Shown here one piece after another: positions 59,936 through 64,000 of a DNA stretch of 64,000 bases. Under the pieces are notes generated by a model, which did no database searches, was not told where the DNA came from, and saw nothing but the letters and a program-made list of their open reading frames with translations. The translations under genes were made by a program, and so were the position numbers. The stretch is from NCBI RefSeq assembly GCF_022095675.1, contig NZ_JAHYSG010000026.1, forward strand, positions 54,461 to 118,460, in the 5' to 3' direction. This DNA is from Dactylosporangium sp. AC04546. GTDB lineage: Bacteria > Actinomycetota > Actinomycetes > Mycobacteriales > Micromonosporaceae. Every line of letters starts with the position of its first letter. Within the stretch, counting starts at the first letter, position 1.

Positions 59936-62900
59936 ATGAGTCGACGGAGATGGGTGCGCGCCGCTGTGGCGACCGCACTCGTTCCGCCACTGCTCGTGAT
60001 CGTCTCTACCAGTCCGAGCCAGGCAGCACCGATCCCGGCCGGCAGCCTGTCACTGGTCGAGAGCCTCAAGGCAGCCAAGCAGACGACGGCGTCCAAGTCG
60101 CCGACCAGTCGAATGGCCAAAACCGACCCCGCCCTGCTGAACCGCACCGACACCACCCGGGTGGCCATTGCGGTAAAGCTCGACTACGACTCGACCGCCA
60201 CCTACTCCGGCGAAATCGCCGGGTATGAGGCGACCAGCCCGTCCGTCACCGGAAAGGCCCTTTCCGGAAGCGCGGCGGAGCAGCGGTACGAAAGCCGAAT
60301 CGCAGGAATTGAGGACAAATTCCTCGCGGACCTGCGCAAGCAGGTTCCGGACGCCAAGGTTGGCCAGCGGTTGCGCACCGTCTACGGCGGTGTCGCGATG
60401 ACCGTGCCGGCCAACAAGATCGGCGCCATCCTGACGATCGACAACGTCGTGGCGGTCCAGTCCGACGTGGCGCGCGCTCCGCAGACCGACTCCAGCACCA
60501 GCTTCATCGGCGCGGACCAGGTGTACCCCCAGCTCGGCGGCAAGCCCAACGCCGGCAAGGGCGTCATCTTCGGTTCGCTCGACAGCGGCGTCTGGCCGGA
60601 GCACCCGTCGTTCGCCGACAACGGCAACCTCGGCGCGCCGCCCGCCAAGGCCGACGGCACCCCGCGTGCCTGCGACTTCGGCGACAACCCCCTGACCCCG
60701 GCCAGCGACCCGTTCGTCTGCAACAAGAAGCTGATCGGTGGCAAGGGCTTCCTCGACACCTACAACGCGCTGCAGCCGACGGAGATGTTCGGGTACACCG
60801 CCCGCGACTCCGACGGGCACGGCACCCACACGGCCTCGACCTCCGCCGGTAACCCGGTCGCCTCGGCCAAGGTCTTCAACATCGAGCGCGGCCCGATCAA
60901 CGGCGTCGCCCCCGGTGCGTGGGTCTCGGTCTACAAGGTCTGCGGCGCCACCGGCTGCTACAGCACCGACTCGGCCGCCGCGGTCGCCCAGGCGATCAAG
61001 GACGGCGTCAACGTCATCAACTTCTCGATCTCGGGTGGCGCGAGCCCGTACACCGACGTCGTGGAGCTGGCGTTCTTCGACGCCTACAAGGCCGGCGTCT
61101 TCGTCGCCGCCTCGGCCGGCAACAGCGGCCCCGGTGCCTCCACGACGGACCACCTCTCGCCGTGGGTCACCACCGTTGCCGCCTCCACCCAGAAGCGCGC
61201 GTTCCAGTCGACGCTGACCGTCGCCTCCAGCGACGGCACCCAGGCGTCGTTCACGGGCGTTTCGCTCACCAACGGCGTCAGCAGCCCGCTCCCGGTCGTC
61301 CTGGCCTCGGCGGCGCCCTACAGCAACCCGACCTGTGACGCGCCGGCACCGCCCGGCCTCTTCACGGGCAAGATCGTCGCCTGCCAGCGCAGCCCGGGCC
61401 GCATCCTGAAGGGCTTCAACGTCAAGCAGGGCGGCGCGGCCGGCATGATCCTGTACAACAACCCGGCGGCGGACGCGCTCAGCGACAACCACTGGCTGCC
61501 GACGGTGCACCTCGCCGACGGCACCGGCTTCCTGAACTACGTCGCCTCCCACCCGGGTGTCAAGGCGTCGTTCACGCAGGGTGAGAAGGCCTTCACGACC
61601 GGGGACGTCATGACGAGCTTCTCGTCGCGCGGTCCCGGTGGCAACTTCATCAAGCCGGACATCACCGCCCCGGGTGCGCAGATCCTCGCGGGTCAGACCC
61701 CGGTGCTGGACGATGCGGCCGGCGGCCCGCCCGGCGAGTACTTCATGGCCATCGCGGGCACGTCGATGTCGTCGCCGCACATCGCCGGCTCGGCGATCCT
61801 GGAGAAGGCGGCCCACCCGACCTTCACCCCGGGTCAGATCAAGTCGGCGCTGATGACGACCGCGACCACCAAGGTCGTCAAGGAGAACGGCTCGACCCCG
61901 GCCGACCCGTTCGACATGGGCGCCGGTCGCGTCCAGGTCAACCTCGCCGCGAACCCCGGTCTCACCTTCGACGAGACGGCCGACCGGATGTTCTCGCTGG
62001 GGAACGACCCGGTCAACGCGGTGCACATCAACCTGCCGTCGGTGAACGCCCCGGTCATGCCGGGCAAGCTCACCACGATCCGCACGGCGAAGAACGTCAC
62101 CAACAAGACGCAGGTGTACCGCGTGGAGACGACCTCACCGGCCGGCTCCAGCATCACCGCGTCGCCGGCGATCTTCTCCCTCGCACCCGGCAAGACCCAG
62201 CAGATCTCGATCACCATCAAGTCCAGCGCGGCCGAGGGACAGTACTTCGGTGAGGTCCGCCTCAAGCCGACCGGCAACGGTCTGCCCACGCTGCACCTGC
62301 CGGTGGCCTTCGTGCCCAAGCAGGGCGACATCAAGGTGACCCAGTCCTGCACGCCGGCCTCGGTGAACCTGCTGCACAACAGCGTGTGCACCGTCTCGGC
62401 GACCAACCAGACCTTCAACGACACCACCGCCGACTTCAGCACCACGTCGACGCTCAACCTGCCGATCGTCGGTGCGAACGGCGCCACGGTGGTCAACCCG
62501 TTGAAGGCCGAGAAGAAGGGCGCACCGCTCGCCGGTGCGGTCCCGGGCACGCCGTCGCTGGAGTCGGGCACCATCGCCGGCTACATCCCGCTGGACATCT
62601 TCGGCATCGCGCCGACGGCCATCGGGGACGAGCAGATGCTCACGTTCAACGTCCCGTCGTACAAGTACAACGGGATCGACTACGGCGCACTGACGATCGA
62701 CTCGAACGGGTACATCATCCCGGGTGACGATGACAGCAACGAGAACAACAACTGCTGCAACATCACCGCGATCCCGGACCCGGCGAAGCCGAACAACGTT
62801 CTCGCGCCGTTCTGGACGGACCTTGACGGTACCGGCGCTCCCGGCATCTTCATCGGCGTCCTGACCGACGGCGTGAGCGACTGGATCGTCGTCGAGTGGC

Positions 62901-63277
62901 GGGTCAACGATTTCGGCACGGCCAACCAGCGCCGCTTCCAGGTCTGGATCGGCGTCAACGGTGTGCAGGACATCGCGTTCTCCTATGACTTCGCGAGCGT
63001 CTCCACCCTGCCCGCCGGGCAGGACCTGGTGGTCGGGGCGGAGAACATCAGCGGCACCGGCGGCGAGGGCCTGCCCCTCAACACGCTGCCGACCGAGGAC
63101 CTGTACATCGTCAGCACCGACCCGGTGCCCGGCGCCACGACGTCCTACACGGTGACGGTGAAGGGCCTGTTGCCCGGCACCGGCACGGTGACGACCTCGG
63201 TCGTCACACCGGCGGTACCCGGCACGACCATCGTGCGGTCGAACGTGACCGTCAACAGCTGGTTCAACCGCTCGTAA
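59936..63277 (+). CDS. Secreted subtilisin-like serine protease (S8)
   Basis: A 1113-residue exported protease. The signal peptide (basic 1-8, hydrophobic 9-24) ends at SQA-AP; a prodomain (about 75-180) precedes the catalytic domain. The triad is Asp216 (LDSGVW), His295 (DGHGTH) and Ser610 (GTSMSSPH), with Asn396 as oxyanion residue. A PA insertion lies at about 440-550. C-terminal Ig-like domains (about 650-780 and onward) and a large beta-rich tail may bind substrate or the cell wall. It degrades proteins outside the cell. The strong terminator that follows marks a single-gene transcript. Confidence 0.95.
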   Translation: MSRRRWVRAAVATALVPPLLVIVSTSPSQAAPIPAGSLSLVESLKAAKQTTASKSPTSRMAKTDPALLNRTDTTRVAIAVKLDYDSTATYSGEIAGYEATSPSVTGKALSGSAAEQRYESRIAGIEDKFLADLRKQVPDAKVGQRLRTVYGGVAMTVPANKIGAILTIDNVVAVQSDVARAPQTDSSTSFIGADQVYPQLGGKPNAGKGVIFGSLDSGVWPEHPSFADNGNLGAPPAKADGTPRACDFGDNPLTPASDPFVCNKKLIGGKGFLDTYNALQPTEMFGYTARDSDGHGTHTASTSAGNPVASAKVFNIERGPINGVAPGAWVSVYKVCGATGCYSTDSAAAVAQAIKDGVNVINFSISGGASPYTDVVELAFFDAYKAGVFVAASAGNSGPGASTTDHLSPWVTTVAASTQKRAFQSTLTVASSDGTQASFTGVSLTNGVSSPLPVVLASAAPYSNPTCDAPAPPGLFTGKIVACQRSPGRILKGFNVKQGGAAGMILYNNPAADALSDNHWLPTVHLADGTGFLNYVASHPGVKASFTQGEKAFTTGDVMTSFSSRGPGGNFIKPDITAPGAQILAGQTPVLDDAAGGPPGEYFMAIAGTSMSSPHIAGSAILEKAAHPTFTPGQIKSALMTTATTKVVKENGSTPADPFDMGAGRVQVNLAANPGLTFDETADRMFSLGNDPVNAVHINLPSVNAPVMPGKLTTIRTAKNVTNKTQVYRVETTSPAGSSITASPAIFSLAPGKTQQISITIKSSAAEGQYFGEVRLKPTGNGLPTLHLPVAFVPKQGDIKVTQSCTPASVNLLHNSVCTVSATNQTFNDTTADFSTTSTLNLPIVGANGATVVNPLKAEKKGAPLAGAVPGTPSLESGTIAGYIPLDIFGIAPTAIGDEQMLTFNVPSYKYNGIDYGALTIDSNGYIIPGDDDSNENNNCCNITAIPDPAKPNNVLAPFWTDLDGTGAPGIFIGVLTDGVSDWIVVEWRVNDFGTANQRRFQVWIGVNGVQDIAFSYDFASVSTLPAGQDLVVGAENISGTGGEGLPLNTLPTEDLYIVSTDPVPGATTSYTVTVKGLLPGTGTVTTSVVTPAVPGTTIVRSNVTVNSWFNRS

Positions 63278-63292
63278 GAAGCATCACGAAGG

Positions 63293-63328
63293 CGGCCGGC
63301 TCCCCAGCATCGGGGGGCCGGCCGTTGC
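63293..63328 (+). terminator. Terminator after the subtilase gene
   Basis: GGCCGGC / GCCGGCC stem, extended with CCCC / GGGG past one mismatch, loop AGCATC, then GTTGCTTTCT. It starts 16 bp after the stop. Confidence 0.75.
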
Positions 63329-63386
63329 TTTCTCCACAGGGCGGATCCGTTGACGGATATTGCACGCGCTGTGCAGGATCGAGGCC

Positions 63387-63842
63387 ATGCGGACGTTTGC
63401 GAGTGCCGGCGAACTGCTGGCCGCGGTCGGTGAACACCTCGGCTACAGCGACTGGCGCGAGGTCGCCCAGGAGAGGGTCAACCTCTTCGCCGACGCCACC
63501 GACGATCACCAGTGGATCCACGTCGACCCCGAGCGCGCCGCGGCCGGCCCGTTCGGCACGACCATCGCCCACGGCTACCTGACCCTGTCGCTGCTGCCGG
63601 GCCTGGTGTCCGAGGTGTACACGGTCGAGGGCGTGAAGATGGGCATCAACTACGGCCTGGACAAGGTCCGGTTCCCGGCGCCGGTCCCGGTCGGTTCACG
63701 TATCCGGGCCGGCGTCGAGATCCTGGTCGCCGATGACCTCGGCGAGGGCTGGCTGCAGCTGAAGAACCGCGTGACGATCGAGCGCGAGGGCAGCGAGAAG
63801 CCGGTCTGCGTCGCCGAGTCGCTCGTCCGCCTGCTGCTCTAG
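63387..63842 (+). CDS. MaoC-like (R)-specific enoyl-CoA hydratase
   Basis: A 151-residue hotdog-fold dehydratase/hydratase. The catalytic hydratase-2 motif FADATDDHQWIHVDPERA (Asp and His, about residues 33-50) and TIAHGYLTLSLLPGL are visible. The family hydrates trans-enoyl-CoA to (R)-3-hydroxyacyl-CoA or acts in related thioester pathways. ATG at 63387; no strong ribosome-binding site is seen, and the terminator of the subtilase gene lies between them. The exact substrate is unknown. Confidence 0.9.
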   Translation: MRTFASAGELLAAVGEHLGYSDWREVAQERVNLFADATDDHQWIHVDPERAAAGPFGTTIAHGYLTLSLLPGLVSEVYTVEGVKMGINYGLDKVRFPAPVPVGSRIRAGVEILVADDLGEGWLQLKNRVTIEREGSEKPVCVAESLVRLLL

Positions 63843-63853
63843 CCGCAATTCCG

Positions 63854-63930
63854 CCGCGATCTTGGAGTTGTGGTCCCAGCTATATGCCGATAAAGGCGAT
63901 ATTTCGGGGACCACAACTCCAAGATCGCGG
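63854..63930. repeat. Perfect 24-bp inverted repeat with AT-rich loop
   Basis: Arm 63854-63877 (CCGCGATCTTGGAGTTGTGG then TCCC) and arm 63907-63930 are exact complements. The 29-nt loop is AT-rich and holds a smaller ATAT / ATAT stem. It lies 11 bp past the MaoC stop. A strong terminator or a dispersed intergenic repeat are both possible. Confidence 0.9.
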
Positions 63931-63935
63931 GGTTA

Positions 63936-64000
63936 GGCCGTGTTTCGTAAGGGCGTCGATGTTGCGGCGTGGCGGTGATCGATAACTGAAGAGGTCTCCG
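63936..64000. mobile_element. Possible insertion-sequence end (very tentative)
   Basis: From 63936 the sequence GGCCGTGTTTCGTAAGGGCG looks, from memory, like the terminal repeat of some actinobacterial IS5-type elements. Only 65 bp are visible, with no transposase and no second terminus, so this is a guess based on pattern. Confidence 0.2.

Overview
The window is high-GC DNA with very strong GC bias at third codon positions, many GTG starts, and promoters that place the -10 box almost against the start codon. Gene content (bacterial proteasome activator Bpa, GuaB1, a DUF5926-type protein, LytR-CpsA-Psr proteins, AIM24 and DUF2142 proteins) points to a filamentous actinobacterium, most likely of the Micromonosporaceae. 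That is inference from content, not from a marker gene. No rRNA, tRNA, CRISPR array, phage or complete insertion sequence was seen. The gene order looks chromosomal and housekeeping-like, with no obvious biosynthetic or defence island.

Layout. 1-4.6 kb: partial acyl-CoA dehydrogenase, a striking array of nine palindromes, an SCP-2 protein divergent from a TetR regulator over a 30-bp operator-like dyad, rhomboid protease, cyclophilin. 4.6-9.7 kb: stress-type membrane protein, CorA, aminotransferase, CBS protein, GuaB1. 9.7-17.7 kb: surface polysaccharide genes (flippase, O-antigen ligase-like protein, GT4 glycosyltransferase, DUF2142 protein, polyprenyl-phosphate sugar-1-phosphate transferase) with a Fpg/Nei DNA glycosylase among them. 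17.7-30.9 kb: LytS/LytTR and OmpR-type two-component systems, a DUF4173-like membrane protein, two DUF485 plus sodium/solute symporter pairs (acetate/pyruvate type), and an ABC exporter between them. 31-35.9 kb: UDP-glucuronate decarboxylase-like enzyme, two LCP ligases, rhodanese, glycerophosphodiesterase. 36-43.4 kb: sensor kinase plus anti-sigma-like ATPase, DUF5926 protein, arginine deiminase, NERD-like protein, PAS and ACT proteins, lipoprotein, prephenate dehydratase. 43.4-46.2 kb: overlapping antisense genes, a low-complexity repeat tract and a hairpin element. 46-51.6 kb: two orphan branched-chain-amino-acid-type binding proteins, a calcium-loop repeat protein, a membrane-anchored zinc peptidase, a hydrolase. 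51.7-59.7 kb: bpa, tandem HAD phosphatases, small membrane proteins, OsmC, minimal zincin, twin AIM24 proteins, HAD phosphatase, TM-helix protein. 59.9-64 kb: a secreted subtilase, a MaoC dehydratase and a perfect 24-bp inverted repeat.

How the genes fit together. Polysaccharide genes at 9.8-17.7 kb and wall-polymer genes at 31-34.7 kb suggest cell-envelope assembly. The LytS/LytTR pair near two symporters resembles carboxylate-sensing systems. More than twenty genes have a TANNNT-like -10 box ending 6-9 bp before the start codon, so leaderless transcription is probably common. Two leaderless mini-ORFs lead directly into the flippase and the PAS protein. The most unusual structures are the palindrome array (1256-1667), the mini-ORFs, the low-complexity tract (44.6-45.0 kb) and the 63.9-kb inverted repeat.
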